Source of the DNA: Symsagittifera roscoffensis
Lineage: Eukaryota; Xenacoelomorpha; Acoela; Convolutidae
Direction of reading: 5' to 3'
NCBI RefSeq assembly: GCF_963678635.1
Contig: NC_087062.1
Location: 14,867,789 to 14,931,788 of the forward strand
DNA: 64,000 nt
Shown: in pieces, positions 1 through 10,824 of the stretch
How the letters are laid out: the number at the start of each line of letters is the position of its first letter
Numbering within the stretch: the stretch's first letter is position 1
The notes under the pieces: generated by a model
Told to the model about the DNA's origin: nothing
Database searches by the model: none
The model's input: only the letters and a program-made list of their open reading frames with translations
Position numbers and translations under genes: made by a program

Positions 1-293
1 TTCCATCGTTCTTTTCCCTGGTGCCCTTCTCGTTGACCTCACAATCAGGGTCCATCATTAGATAATCCCCCTCTTCCATGTCTGCAGATATACACCACTC
101 TTCTGTCGATGGGTTGTGTGGCTTAATGTTCTCGTAGTGGGCGACTTCTATACTCAGTCTATCTCAGTCTATAGAAGCGTCCCTCCTGGTGCATTTTCGT
201 AATCATGAAATGTCCCCTCCACATTTTTAGGAGCTTTTTCGTTCCTTTCGGTGGTATAACGTTCTGAAATACTCATATGTAGTCTTCATCCGA
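1..293 (-). pseudogene. Ty3/gypsy pol tail downstream of integrase (relic)
   Basis: Read on the minus strand, this follows the integrase core. A broken frame holds a segment rich in Pro, Lys and Trp, like the C-terminal SH3-like region of gypsy integrases. Bases 1 to about 115 are the near-perfect reverse complement of about 9925-10040 on the plus strand, which encodes the acidic pol tail (STEEWCIPADM). Several indels prevent one reading frame across the stretch. The copy continues beyond the left edge of the window. Confidence 0.65.
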
Positions 294-905
294 TTAAGCT
301 TTTGCACCAGCCGCTTTCTTGTCAAATCTCTTCCTCTGCCTTGCCTGTGCTTGCTGAGTATTTTGTCTACACAAGTCGTTCAACTCTTGCTGACGTCTAA
401 TCACATATCTTATATGGACCTGTGGAGACGTTTTCTTTCCCCCATACTCTGGGTAGAAGTAAGCCAAGGGCAGAGACTTCTCGTGTCCGGGTAGCATCAT
501 GCGTGGACTAACTCCGGTGGTGGAGTGTTGCGTGCTGTTATAAGCTTCCATCACCTGTGGAAGGTATCTGTCCCAATCGGTCATGTACCTGGAGCAATAT
601 ACCCTCAGCATCGACACTAACGTTCGACTCTGCTTTTCCACTATGCCATTTGTCTGGGGATGGTATGTCGTGGAGTGGGCTTGAGCAACCAGTGAGCGTC
701 TCATAATCTCTTTCCTAAGTTCTCCCACGAAAGTTTTTCCATTATCCGATTGAAATGTCATCGGACAACCATGTCTCGCTATCCACGTATTGATTAGGTG
801 ATCGCACGTCTCTTCCGCTGAGGCAGGTATGCATGGCACGGCCTCTGCATACTTCGTGAACTGATCTATCATGACCAAGATTTGATTATAACCACTTCCC
901 GTCAT
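294..905 (-). pseudogene. Ty3/gypsy integrase catalytic core (relic)
   Basis: A 203-residue open stretch with integrase core features. The second acidic residue lies in FQSDNGKTF and the glutamate in TNGIVEKQ, between which the spacing is normal for a DD(35)E integrase. The first aspartate lies upstream, in the neighbouring frame (VQIDHQ). The two frames part at a run of eight A on the minus strand (about 907-916), so a homopolymer indel has broken the integrase here. The enzyme joins retroelement DNA to host DNA, but this copy cannot make a full protein. Confidence 0.85.
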
Positions 906-1557
906 GCATTTTTTTTTGGTGATCTATCTGCACCACCTCGTTGAAATCAGACGACTCGATCGACTGCAAAGGAAATCGCAATTTCCTTGGATCCTTGACC
1001 TGTTGGCATGACAGACAAGCTGTTACCCACTTCTGGCATGCCTTTTTCATTCCAGGCCACTCAAAGCGCTTCAGGATCCTCTGATATACTTTGTCGATTA
1101 CCTGATGGCCCATCTGAGCATGCGACCTGAATAAACGATCTGTCTGATAGAATTGCGGCAACACTATCGCGTTATATTTGTACAGGACCTTGTCTTCTTC
1201 TCTTCTCTTACAAGCCACAATTCCGTCCTTGTTCAGATATAACCTTCCCTCTTTCTGCATAAAATACTGTCTCAGAACGCGGTAACTGTCTTCCTCCAGA
1301 TCGCCTTTGTCCGGAGCACCATTTTCGATCCAGCTTTTCAGGTTGCTTGTCATGCGGTCATTTCTCTGCGCTCTTAGTAGGTCCGAGAGTCTGTATCTCG
1401 CCTTCAAGTACGTCTTCATGACCCTCATCTGACTATTCAGCTCATTGGGGTGGTGTGTGTCTTCTTCCATCTTAACGTACCCAACCTTCGCCAACGCCTG
1501 TGTTTCTTGTTTGAACGGCTGAAGATCAGTCCTGACTACCTCTTTTTGCGGCAGCAA
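886..1557 (-). pseudogene. Ty3/gypsy integrase zinc-binding domain and pol linker (relic)
   Basis: This frame carries the H2C2 zinc-binding module (HAQMGH, then CLSC about 30 residues later) and runs into the first core aspartate before breaking at the A8 run. Upstream of the module is a basic/acidic linker (RYRLSDLLRAQRNDRMTSNL) that also occurs in the two tandem copies at 2186-2850 and 3340-4004. Only this copy keeps both the cysteine pair and the step into the core, so it is the original; the others are partial duplicates. Confidence 0.82.
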
Positions 1558-2185
1558 GCTTATCGAACGTTTCGGTACTGCTATTGTTTCCAGATCATCT
1601 GCTGCGTTGTCAAAAAATCTTTCACGTGGTGTGAGGTAGCGATCACTGTCAGATCTTGATATATCTCCCTGTCGAGATCCCTGGCTCGAGTCTCCACTAG
1701 TAGTGTGTGGATCGCTAGCTCTGATAGCTCCGATCCCGAGCTCGAGTTCTTGTCTGAGTAGGTGTCATTTCCTGAATTCCGGGAATTTTCATCTATGAAG
1801 AGACTGCAATGGAACCTGTTCCCTCTCCTGGGTCTGTTCTGTGCTTTCTACTCATCCACCTGAACTCCCCGGACAAAACTTTGTCCTGCAGATCTTGTTC
1901 CTCATCAGGAACTTTCTCTTCTATGTCAGACTCCCCGGAAAACTTTCTTGTCCCGGGTGCTGATGCTGAACTCGCCCTATCTCTTCACCGTCCGTCTCCC
2001 CGGACAAATTTCCTTGCTCCAGGCTTCGAATAACTTCCTCACCTTCCTTCTGCTGGTCATCAATGGTAACGGTTTTCTTTTGTATGTCGGTCCCCTGTTA
2101 TTTCCGTTTGTATGAAGTACTTGTTAAAAGTTCTCGGGGTATTGAGGATACTAGTTGCTGAACTATTGTCCTACAACCCCTCTCA

Positions 2186-2850
2186 TTATCTTTGTGTTGT
2201 CGTATTGACGGCATGATCTTCACCTCCAAAGCGCTTCAGGACTTTGTCGATTCCCTGATGGCCCATCAGATCATGCGACCTGAATAAACGATCTGTCTGA
2301 TAGAGTTGCGGCAACACTATCGCGTTATATTTGTACAGGACCTTGTCTTCTTCTCTTCTCTTACATGCCACAATTCCGTCCTTGTTCAGATATAACCTTC
2401 CTTCTTTCTGCAAAAAATACTGTCTCAGAATGCAGTAAAAGTCTTCCTCCAATTCGCCTTTGTCCGGAGCACTATTTTCGATCCAGCTTTTTAGGTTGCT
2501 AGTCATGCGGTCATTTCTCTGCGCTCTTAGTAGGTCCGAGAGTCTGTATCTCGGCTTCAAATACGTCTTCATGATCCTAATCTGACTATTCAGCTCATTG
2601 GGTTGATTCGTGTCTTCCTCCATCTTAACGCACCAAATCTTTGCCACGGCTGTGTTTCCTGTTTGAACGGTTGAAGATCAGTCCTGACTACCTCTTCTTG
2701 CAGCAGCAAGCTTATCGAACGTTTCGATACTGCTATTGTTTCCAGATCATCTGCTGCGTTGTCATAAAATCTTTCACGTGGTGTGAGGTAGCGATCACTG
2801 TCAGGATCTTGATATATCTCCCTGTCGAGATCCCTGGCTCGAGTCTCCAC
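2186..2850 (-). pseudogene. Second copy of linker and truncated integrase H2C2 module
   Basis: Two overlapping minus-strand frames (2850-2590 and 2647-2186) together match the linker and N-terminal integrase of 886-1557. The histidine pair (HDLMGH) is present, but the copy ends before the cysteine pair and reads into unrelated residues at the tandem junction. A frameshift separates the two frames near 2640. It cannot give a functional zinc-binding module. Confidence 0.75.
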
Positions 2851-2945
2851 TAGTAGTGTGTGGATCGCTAGCTCTGATAGCTCCGATCCCGAGCTCGAGT
2901 TCCTGTCTGAGTAGGTGTCATTTCCTGAATTCCGGGAATTTTCAT

Positions 2946-3383
2946 CTATGAAGAGTCTGCAATGGAGCCTGTTCCCTCTCCTGGGTCTGTTCTGTGCTTT
3001 CTACTCATCCACCTGAACTCCCCGGGCAAAACTTTGTCCTGCAGATCTTGTTCCTCATCAGGAACTTTCTCTTCTATGTCAGACTCCCCGGACAAACTTT
3101 CTTGTCCCGGGTGTTGATGTTGAACTCGCCCTATCTCTTCACCGTCCGTCTCCCCGGACAAATTTCCTTGCTCCAGGCTTCGAATAACTTCCTCACCTTC
3201 CTTCTGCTGGTCATCAAAGGTAACGGTTTTCTTTTGTATGTCGGTCCCCTGTTCTTTCCGTGTGTATGAAGTACTTGTTAAAAGTTCTCGGGGTATTGAG
3301 GATACTAGTGGATGAACAATTGTCCTACAACCCCTCTCATTATCTTTGTGTTGTCGTATTGACGGCATGATCTTCACCTCCAA
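2946..3383 (-). pseudogene. Acidic pol linker with repeated SGE motifs (copy in unit 2)
   Basis: A 145-residue acidic, low-hydrophobicity segment. The short motif [LP]SGE or LPGE recurs: LSGETDGEE, LSGESDIEE and LPGEFRWMSR. At the DNA level this is the recurring ctccccgga block on the plus strand. The segment lies between RNase H and integrase in this family. Its role is unknown; a flexible linker or a short-motif binding site are both possible. Related copies lie at about 1800-2150, 4100-4510 and 4526-4918. Confidence 0.6.
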
Positions 3384-4004
3384 AGCGCTTCAGGACTTTG
3401 TCGATTCCCTGATGGCCCATCTGATCATGCGACCTGAAAAAACGATCTGTCTGATAGAGTTGCGGCAACACTATCGCGTTATATTTGTACAGGACCTTGT
3501 CTTCTTCTCTTCTCTTACATGCCACAATTCCGTCCTTGTTCAGATATAACCTTCCTTCTTGCTGCATAAAATACTGTCTCAGAATGCAGTAAAAGTCTTC
3601 CTCCAATTCGCCTTTGTCCGGAGCACCATTTTCGATCCAGCTTTTCAGGTTTCTAGTCATGCGGTCATTTCTCTGCGCTCTTAGTAGGTCCGAGAGTCTG
3701 TATCTCGGCTTCAAATACGTCTTCATGATCCTAATCTGACTATTCAGCTCATTGGGTTGATTCGTGTCTTCCTCTATCTTAACGCACCAAATCTTTGCCA
3801 CGGCTGTGTTTCCTGTTTGAACGGTTGAAGATCAGTCCTGACTACCTCTTTTTGCGGCAGCAAGCTTATCGAACGTTTCGATACTGCTATTGTTTCCAGA
3901 TCATCTGCTGCGTTGTCTAAAAATCTTTCACGTGGTGTGAGGTAGCGATCACTGTCAGGATCTTGATATATCTCCCTGTCCAGATCCCTGGCTCGAGTCT
4001 CCAC
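3340..4004 (-). pseudogene. Third copy of linker and truncated integrase H2C2 module
   Basis: Two minus-strand frames (4004-3774 and 3801-3340) repeat the linker and H2C2 start found at 2186-2850. The histidine pair is kept (HDQMGH) and the cysteine pair is lost at the unit boundary. The frameshift lies at the equivalent place as in unit 2, so it predates at least one of the duplications. Confidence 0.75.
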
Positions 4005-4525
4005 AAGTAGTGTGTGGATCTCTAGCTCTGATAGCTCCGATCCCGAGCTTGAGTTCCTGTCTGAGTAGGTGTCATTTCCTGGATTCCGGGAATTTTCATC
4101 TATGAAGAGTCTGCAATGGAGCCTGTTCCCTCTCCTGGGTCTGTTCTGTGCTTTCTACTCATCCAGCTGAACTCCCCGGACAAAAATTTGTCCTGCAGAT
4201 CCTGTTCCTATCAGAAACTTTCTCTTCTATGTCAGACTCCCCGGACAAACTTTCTTGTCCCGGGTGTTGATCCTGAACTCGGCCTATCTCTTCACCGTCC
4301 GTCTCCCCGGACGAATTTCCTTGCTCCAGGATTCGAATAACTTCCTCACCTTCCTTCTGCTGGTCATCAAAGGTAACGGTTTTCTTTTGTATGTCGTTCC
4401 CCTGTTCTTTCTGTTTGTTCGAAGTACTTGTTAAAAGTTCTCGGGGTTTTGAGGATACTAGTTGCTAAACTATTGTCCTACAATCCATCTCATTATTTTC
4501 TGGTGTCGTATTGACGGCATGATCT

Positions 4526-5327
4526 TCACCTTCTCACTTTCTTCACCTCTTCTAATGTGCACGATCTACTCATCCATCTAAACTCCCCGGAAAAAATTTT
4601 GTCCGTGTGCTCTTGTTCATTTACATGACTATTTTCTTCAACATCCGACTCCCCGGACAAAATTTTTTGTTCCGGGTTCTTCGATTCAACTTCTATCTTT
4701 TCTTTATCAGGTTCCTCAAAAGTGAAAGTCTTCTTTTGCGTTCCGATCTCTTGTTCTTTTTCTTTGTATGATGTTTTCATCAAAACGCTTTGAGGAATCG
4801 AGGATACTAGTTGCTGAGCTACCGTTCTACAATCCCTTCCGTTTTCCTTGTGTTGGCGCTTGATGGCAAAATCTTCACTTTCTCCCTGACTGTCAGCGAT
4901 GTCATAGCTGCTGCCCACTCGGGGTCATCCCTGGTCAGTTCTCTCTCTAATAATCCACCCAGCATCCGCATCACTTGCGGTGTGACCTGCACGGTTTTAT
5001 CCAATAATGAGAAGCTGTTTTCGTTCATGAGAGAGAGAGTTTCTGCTGGACCAGGTTTGAGCGCAGCAACAGATCTAAAGGCACCGGGTCCTTCTTGGTT
5101 AGAATCTTTATCTCGGCTGCTTTTTCTACAGGTAATTCAGAATGTCCTGGAATTGGATGTCCAGACTTGTCCAACCATCTCATCAAAGGAAGCGCTTCAT
5201 AAGTTTCTTTGTCCAAAAACGAGAACTCTTCCTTGATTTCTGCCTGATTGGCTTGCTTCTGCTCATATATTTCATAGAACTCGATTGTCTTGCTGAGGCT
5301 CTCAGCATTCTGGTGTTTGTCACGCAT
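4526..5327 (-). pseudogene. Pol linker between RNase H and integrase (original copy)
   Basis: Frames 5327-5025, 5028-4819 and 4918-4526 follow RNase H on the minus strand in the order expected for the pol polyprotein. The first holds a glutamate-rich segment, the last the SGE-motif segment ending FRWMSR. Frameshifts separate the three. At 4512-4525 the copy jumps back to the linker start, which marks the upstream edge of the tandem triplication. Confidence 0.65.
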
Positions 5328-5333
5328 CCTGTG

Positions 5334-6031
5334 CTAGATTGTCATGTGGTAGCCATCTAATCTTACTATCCATCTACCGATATAACTCTGATCCATCGGG
5401 TATGTCTTCAACCAGGATAACGCTCTGTTGTCCACGCGTAACTTAAAAGGAGCGCTCCCCAAGTATGTGCGGTACTTTTCCACGAATGAGACTACTGCAA
5501 ACATTTCTGCTTTTGGTGCACCATACTTCATCTCATCGTCACTCAACGCCTTGCTGCCATATGCAATGGGACGGAGAACCGTTCTTCCATTATATTCCTG
5601 CCCTGATGCAGTATTCACGAGATGGCAACTACTGATGCGTCTGTGTCAAAAACATACATGCCCGTTTCTGTAGGCATGCCTAGCACTGGCGCTTCGCTCA
5701 GTTCCAGCTTTATGTTCTCGAATGCAACTTGTGCTTCTTAGTTCCATTCGAACTTCTTTCCTTTGTTGCGCATCAGCCTCTGCATTTGATACACCTTGTC
5801 TGCATATCCTTTTATGAACTCAGGGTAAAAATTGGCAGACCCTAGGAAGCTCATGAGTTGTGTGTCCGTTCTGGGAGCCTTCCATGTCAACTCAGCTTCT
5901 ACTGCTTCCGGGTCCGGCCTCACGCCATGCCTGTTGACCATTCTTCCTAGATACTTGATTGAATCCATAAGGATCCAGGTAATCAGAAATCTGAGTGAAC
6001 CATTAGAATTCACTTTGATGCATTTGGGCAC
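5334..6031 (-). pseudogene. Ty3/gypsy RT thumb and RNase H (relic)
   Basis: On the minus strand, 6031-5738 holds the RT thumb/connection (YLGRMVNRHGVRPDP and FLGSANFYPEF). RNase H follows: DTDAS in the stretch between the two open frames, then YGAPKAEMFAV and LRVDNRALSWL in 5618-5334. An in-frame TAA at 5738-5740, a TGA near 5620 and a frameshift just after it interrupt the reading. The palm of this RT is missing, because the copy ends at the inversion junction near 5971. Confidence 0.85.
5971..5976. other. Inversion junction at a GGATCC palindrome
   Basis: To the left, the minus-strand RT thumb reads through ILMDSIKYLG up to this site. To the right, plus-strand pre-protease coding sequence starts at once (QVIRNLSEP). 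The switch of strand falls on the six-base palindrome GGATCC. Both sides belong to the same gypsy family, so this is either a fold-back rearrangement or two copies joined head to head. Confidence 0.6.
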
Positions 6032-6707
6032 ATATGCAGATTATCTTAGGCAGGTGGAGCCACGCACTGAATCAAGAGCTGTGCGAAGGCTACTAACAAC
6101 CGGTGGCCCTAGAATAAAGAAGCTTCACGGGCGCTACGTGGAAGTCTATGGACCGTATCAAGTGATGCTGAACGTGGATGGAATCAGTATCTACACTAGG
6201 ACATATGTGACAACAGACAGTGACCAAATAGCGCAGATCTATTTGGGTGAAGAAGAACTCAAAGTCCGTAGGATAGGCCATGACGCCATGATGGAGCAAG
6301 ACGCAGTTCACATTGGATACGAAGCAGTTGTGATTGCACATCTGCTCGACACCAATGGCAAGAAAATCGGAGTCACCCGGCTTCTCGACATAGGAGCAGT
6401 GGTGAGCGTGATGCCGATAAAAACTTGGGAAAGAATGGGCTTCGCGAGGGAAGATCTAATTCCAACGAATTTCAGACTGGCCGCAGCCAATCGAGGAGTG
6501 ATTTACGTAGCCGGCAGAACACCAATAACGTTCCTCCACATGGGAGGACGAGATCTTTGGATGAGCTTCCTGGTAGTAGAGAGTTTGGACGATTTCGACC
6601 AATTCATCTTGGGCAGAGATCTTGTCAGGACTTTTGACGTGATGATTGACTTGAACAACGGTCTAATAAGGATTAGAAATATGTTAAGAAACCGATTAAT
6701 AGAATAA
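5977..6707 (+). pseudogene. Ty3/gypsy protease region (relic with altered active site)
   Basis: Plus-strand open frame of about 240 residues with a retropepsin fold signature: hydrophobic-LLDIGAVVSVMP at about 6381, then FILGRDLVRTFDV near the end. The aspartate (codon 6387-6389) is kept, but the next residue is Ile where retropepsins have Thr or Ser (DTG/DSG), so catalysis is probably lost. The frame stops at 6705-6707, and the coding sense continues in another frame from about 6730. Confidence 0.82.
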
Positions 6708-7896
6708 TAACGGAGGAAAATAAGGTATCAATCTTTTTAGATAGAAAGGTAAAACTACAGCCGGGACAGGCTGTGGTAGCAATATTTAGAATGAGGAATT
6801 GGAATTCGTTAAGTGATAGTAAACAGGTTTGTTTGGTATCGAATCCAAATCGTCAAAGTTCAGTGATTTTAGCCCGGAGCTTCTCGGTAACTCGAAACGG
6901 ACTGTTTGTCTGTGTGTTATTGAACACACTGGACTACACGGTTTCAATCCAGCGTGGAACGAAACTTGGCTACGCTTTGCCGATGAAGAACGACTATGAG
7001 GAGACACAAAACTTGAAGAGATATAGTGTAAAAGACTGTCCTAATCATGACAATAAAGATAAAATTTTAAAAAGGATAAATGAATTAAAATCTATCATAA
7101 ACTGTTTTCAATGAAGTCCGAAACGGATGACGGCTTTTCGAACATCTCGATTTTTCCTGAACGTCCCTCGTCATATAAACTAGAATCTGACAAACCGGTT
7201 TTGCCGGAAATAGAACACTTAAAAGGGAAAATAGGCGAGGGAGATTTTGAGTTATTGCGGGTGGTTTTAAATCGGAACGTAAAGTGGATATCGGATGTTG
7301 TAACTTCGTCGAACGAGAAATCGAAATAGAGGAAGGCGCCGTTCCCCGCAGGGAAGGCGCAAGACGAATGACGCCACATAAGTCGGAAGAGTGCCGAGCG
7401 GAGATTGAAATGTTGCTCGAATACGACATGATAGAATCCTCGAAATTGCCATGGGCTTGCGGGGTAGTAATGTCGAAAAAGAAAGGGGGCAGGTTAGGTT
7501 TTGTTGCGACTTTCGCTACTTGAACGCGGTAACAATAAAAGATGCGTACCCGATACCGCGGATAGACGAGAGCCTCTCTAAACTTGGTGACGCCAAGTTC
7601 TTCACCACACTAGACTTGGGTTCTGCCTTCTGGCAAGTCCCTTTGCGGAAGAAGGACAGAGAAAAGACAGGATTCGCATGTGAATTGAGGTTGTACCAGT
7701 GGAAGAGGATGCCCTTTGGCTTGTGCAACGCAACGGCCACTTTTCAAAGACTGATGGCTCAGATTTTGATCAAAGTGACGAAGAAGTACGGGAATTCTGT
7801 GATATGTTATGTGGATTACATGGTCATAGCAACACCAACACTGGAAGAACACATTGATCGGCTAGACGAGGTCTTTGGATGCATGAAAAGAGCAGG
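6708..7896 (+). pseudogene. Ty3/gypsy pre-RT and reverse transcriptase fingers/palm (relic)
   Basis: Four overlapping plus-strand frames (6773-7114, 7111-7329, 7284-7523, 7451-7957) carry a continuous gypsy pol sense broken by frameshifts. RT motifs include CDFRYLNAVTIKDAYPIPR, the motif A segment TLDLGSAFWQVPL and MPFGLCNATATFQRLM. The catalytic YxDD box at 7808-7819 reads Y-V-D-Y, so the second aspartate is lost. RT sense ends at about 7896, before the thumb, and gag sense begins at once. The missing thumb and RNase H of the same family lie inverted at 5334-6031. Confidence 0.87.
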
Positions 7897-9190
7897 CAAT
7901 AGAAGAGGAACGTATCGAGAAGCTCAGATGAGGAAGAGGCACAATGGGAGTCAATGATGGTGTGCCTATTTACTACTCTCTGGCAGAGATTCAACTGGGC
8001 GGTACTGACCGTCTGCACTATACCAATGAGCACGAGAACGTTGACAGCAACAGTGAGATTACACAATGAGGGAGTAATCAGGTGGAACAACATTCTAAGG
8101 AATCTTGCAAGTCTGAACGCTGGACGGATGATCCTTATGGGTATTGAGCACGAGCTGAGAGCTATCGATCAGGCCAGACAGACTACTGACGGGATCCACT
8201 TTGATGGCATCGAAGGACAAGCCTGGTTGAACCGAGTCTTCCAAGAGCAGTTAGATGAAATGGAAGTAGAACTCTTTGACACGTGAGTTCTGAAGAAGGA
8301 AGAAACATCGAATAAGCCGGCGATTTCTTCCTTTGTGCAGCCTAACTTAGAAACACGTATGGGAACTGTCCCAGCCGAGACGACCTAGAGGGTGCAAAGC
8401 TCTAGCGAGCCAGGGCAAAGAACGGACGTACAAGAATGAGTGAACTAGAAAGAGCAGTCCACATCGAAAGAGAAAATATGCGGGAAGAATTAAACCGCAA
8501 TAGACAAGAAGTTGGTAGAAGCGAAAAATGCTTGAAGGAAAGAACAGATGAACACTTGGCGAAGAACTTGTCGCGGATGACAAGGGAAGCGGAACAAAAA
8601 GAGTTACGGGACTCTTGGGACTCTTGACTCAAAGAATGATGGAGAAGCGAACTCAGGCTATAATGGATAGGCTGGACGGGCCACAAGGCAACAGGAGTGG
8701 ATCACAAGAAGGGGGACCGAGCTCGGGACAGCCCAATAGGGAGCCGAGGGTGAACTTCAATGAACAACAGAACAGAAGGAGGACATATGGATCTACGAGA
8801 GCTAGGGGCAGTTCACGCTATGCCACGGGGGATAAAAGAACAGGGGGCCCAAACATCAGAGGAAGTTCAAATGGCAACAGACAGACCTCAAGTGAACGAC
8901 CGACACAAGGCACACATGCAAATCGGAGAAGTGATTCCAGTAACAGGAGTCCTGCGAGCCCAGGGAGGAGTCATGCGAGCCAAGGAAGAATCAATCCGAG
9001 CGACTCGGACAGAAGGAAAGTTCCAAGTACAGAACCCTTATCAGGGGGCAATGATACTCAGGTGGGGCATTCAAGAGATGCTACATCAATGGCCACAGCC
9101 TTTGATCCCCTGAACAGGTCTCTAGAGATACTCCTTACGAGGTTATCTAGAACCAATGAACGTAGCGAAAAGTCCAGAAGGGTTTTTTAA
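7897..9190 (+). pseudogene. Ty3/gypsy gag N-terminal region (relic)
   Basis: Frames at 7954-8286, 8436-8627 and 8615-9190 give a mostly hydrophilic Gag N-terminal region. An acidic, Trp-containing segment ends FDT before an in-frame TGA at 8284. A charged helical segment follows, then an Arg/Ser/Gly/Asn-rich stretch of about 150 residues. The reading shifts frame near 8630 and again near 9160. It lies directly after an RT fragment, an order not found in an intact element, so it is a second rearranged copy. Confidence 0.65.
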
Positions 9191-10472
9191 GAAACCAAGA
9201 TGCTACATTGACAAATCTGATGGCTGTATTGATACCTGGATAGAAGTAATGAAACTGCATTTCGAGGAAGATGACTTGCCAGAAAGGCAAAAATGCAGTG
9301 CGCTCACCAGTACCTTGGAAAAGACAGCCCTGAACTGCGTGATGGCCAAAAAGCAGTGCCAGCGGGACACTGCTGAGAAAATCTTTGAAATCTTGTTAAA
9401 TCGTTTTGGCTCAGGGGTGCAGGGACACCAAGCCATGATGCGCTTCGAGAAATGGAGGCAACGAGAAGATGAGACGATAGAAAAGTTTCTAGACGACTTG
9501 GAGATGCTGAGAAGGCGTAGCCAACCAGATGAGTCAAACAGAAGGATGAACCTGGCAGTAGCCACAAAATTCATCGATGGCGATGGTGTGAAGAATGATG
9601 AACTTCGAACAATGTTAGCGACACATCACACACCTATCTCAACCAATGCGCCAACACCAGAGGAGTTGAGATTCAAGTCAAAAGAATATATTTTGCTGAA
9701 GCCTCCATCGCAATCTGGATACTACAAGAACAATTATGGCAATTTTAACAACGGACCAGCAAACCAAGGGAACAACTGGTACAAACCACGGGACGATATG
9801 GACAAGAGGCACTCTTGTGCAAATTGCAGTTCGACAGATCATCATGTGTCAGCATGCCCAACTTACAAACAGGGCTTGAAAGCAAAAGGCTTTAGCCTGG
9901 AGGACGAAGATGCGTCAGAAGTCTACCCATCGACAGAAGAGTGGTGTATACCTGCAGACATGGAAGAGGGGGAATATCTAATGATGGACCCTGATTGTGA
10001 GGTCAACGAGAAAGGCACCAGGGAAAAGAACGATGGAAATGAAGTCGTAGAGGAAGGAACAAGACCACCACTGGACCTATGTCCAAACGAGGTGATTGAG
10101 GCGGATGATGAAACCTTACCCTACGCGGAGGAGGACTGGAAAGACCGCGAACAAATGGATGTCGCCAAGATTTTGGAGCCAGATCTTACGTTTACGATAC
10201 AGACTCGACAGAATGACAGGACAAGACCCAAGAAGAAATATAACCCTCAAGGCGACGACTTCGTAGTGGATAGGATAGATGTAAAGAAGATAGTGGAAGA
10301 AGTTATGGGTCTAGAAGAAATAACCGTGTCGCAAGACATCGACATAGTAGATAACCCCGACCAGGAATGGATCGAGGTCCGGTCGAATCCCGAGGTAGAA
10401 TTAGACGACGAGCAACCGCAATCCTACGAAAAAGAGTTGACGAATCTGCGTGTCTTGCAGTGGCTGAACTAA
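9156..10472 (+). pseudogene. Gag capsid and zinc knuckle fused to pol C-terminal tail (438-aa open frame)
   Basis: Residues 1 to about 255 are a Gag capsid (ALTSTLEKTALNCVMAKKQ, FEKWRQREDETIEKFLDDL). They end in a CCHC zinc knuckle, CANCSSTDHHVSAC, spaced CX2CX4HX4C. At about 9924-9930 the protein passes straight into the acidic pol tail (STEEWCIPADMEEGEYLMM), whose inverted counterpart follows integrase at 1-115. Protease, RT, RNase H and integrase are missing, so this is an internally deleted gag-pol that stays open across the junction. The first in-frame ATG is at 9156, but the capsid sense begins further upstream in the preceding frame. Confidence 0.7.
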
Positions 10473-10824
10473 ATGACGTCGGACCCAAAAGAGACCAATG
10501 TCACAATTGAAGATGTAGATCGTGAAAGCATGAAATTCACAAAAACCGAAAGAGAGGATCCTTCCTGAGCTGCCCAGGAAGGGCAACTACTCATTCCCGC
10601 TTCCAACCTCGACTTGATTTCCAGTATGCGATCGACGGGGACGTCGATGGATTTTTTGAAGGAGGGAGTCGGGGTAGGACTTACCCACACTGAAAATTGA
10701 TTAATAAAAAAATTAAGAATGGCAAGAGAAACAGGTGATCTAGAAGCAGAAACAGGTGAGGACCCTAAAAAACCGGACATAGGGAGGGTAGTGGGGTCAT
10801 ATTTTAATACCAAATGAATGCTCA
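10473..10824 (+). pseudogene. Pol tail remnant with stop codons
   Basis: The sense continues downstream of the stop at 10470-10472 with the same acidic composition (MTSDPKETNVTIEDVDRES), so that stop looks like a substitution in a longer tail. A second stop follows near 10567, with frame changes before 10825. No known domain was recognised. Confidence 0.4.

Larger units (their letters stand above)
1064..4512 (-). repeat. Tandem triplication (about 1.15 kb period) of linker plus integrase N-terminus
   Basis: The string gacggcatga recurs at 2207, 3361 and 4513, giving periods of 1154 and 1152. The units are 1064-2206, 2207-3360 and 3361-4512. Each unit, read on the minus strand, holds the acidic SGE-motif linker, the RYRLSDLLRAQRND segment and the start of the H2C2 module. 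It then breaks off after the KRF residues and re-enters the linker. The units differ by scattered substitutions and small indels, so the duplication is not very recent. The breakpoints lie inside coding sequence. Confidence 0.85.

Noticed and set aside
1064-4512. CRISPR-like array
   Set aside because: The periodic units are 1.15 kb, coding-derived and eukaryotic; no short repeats with unique spacers.
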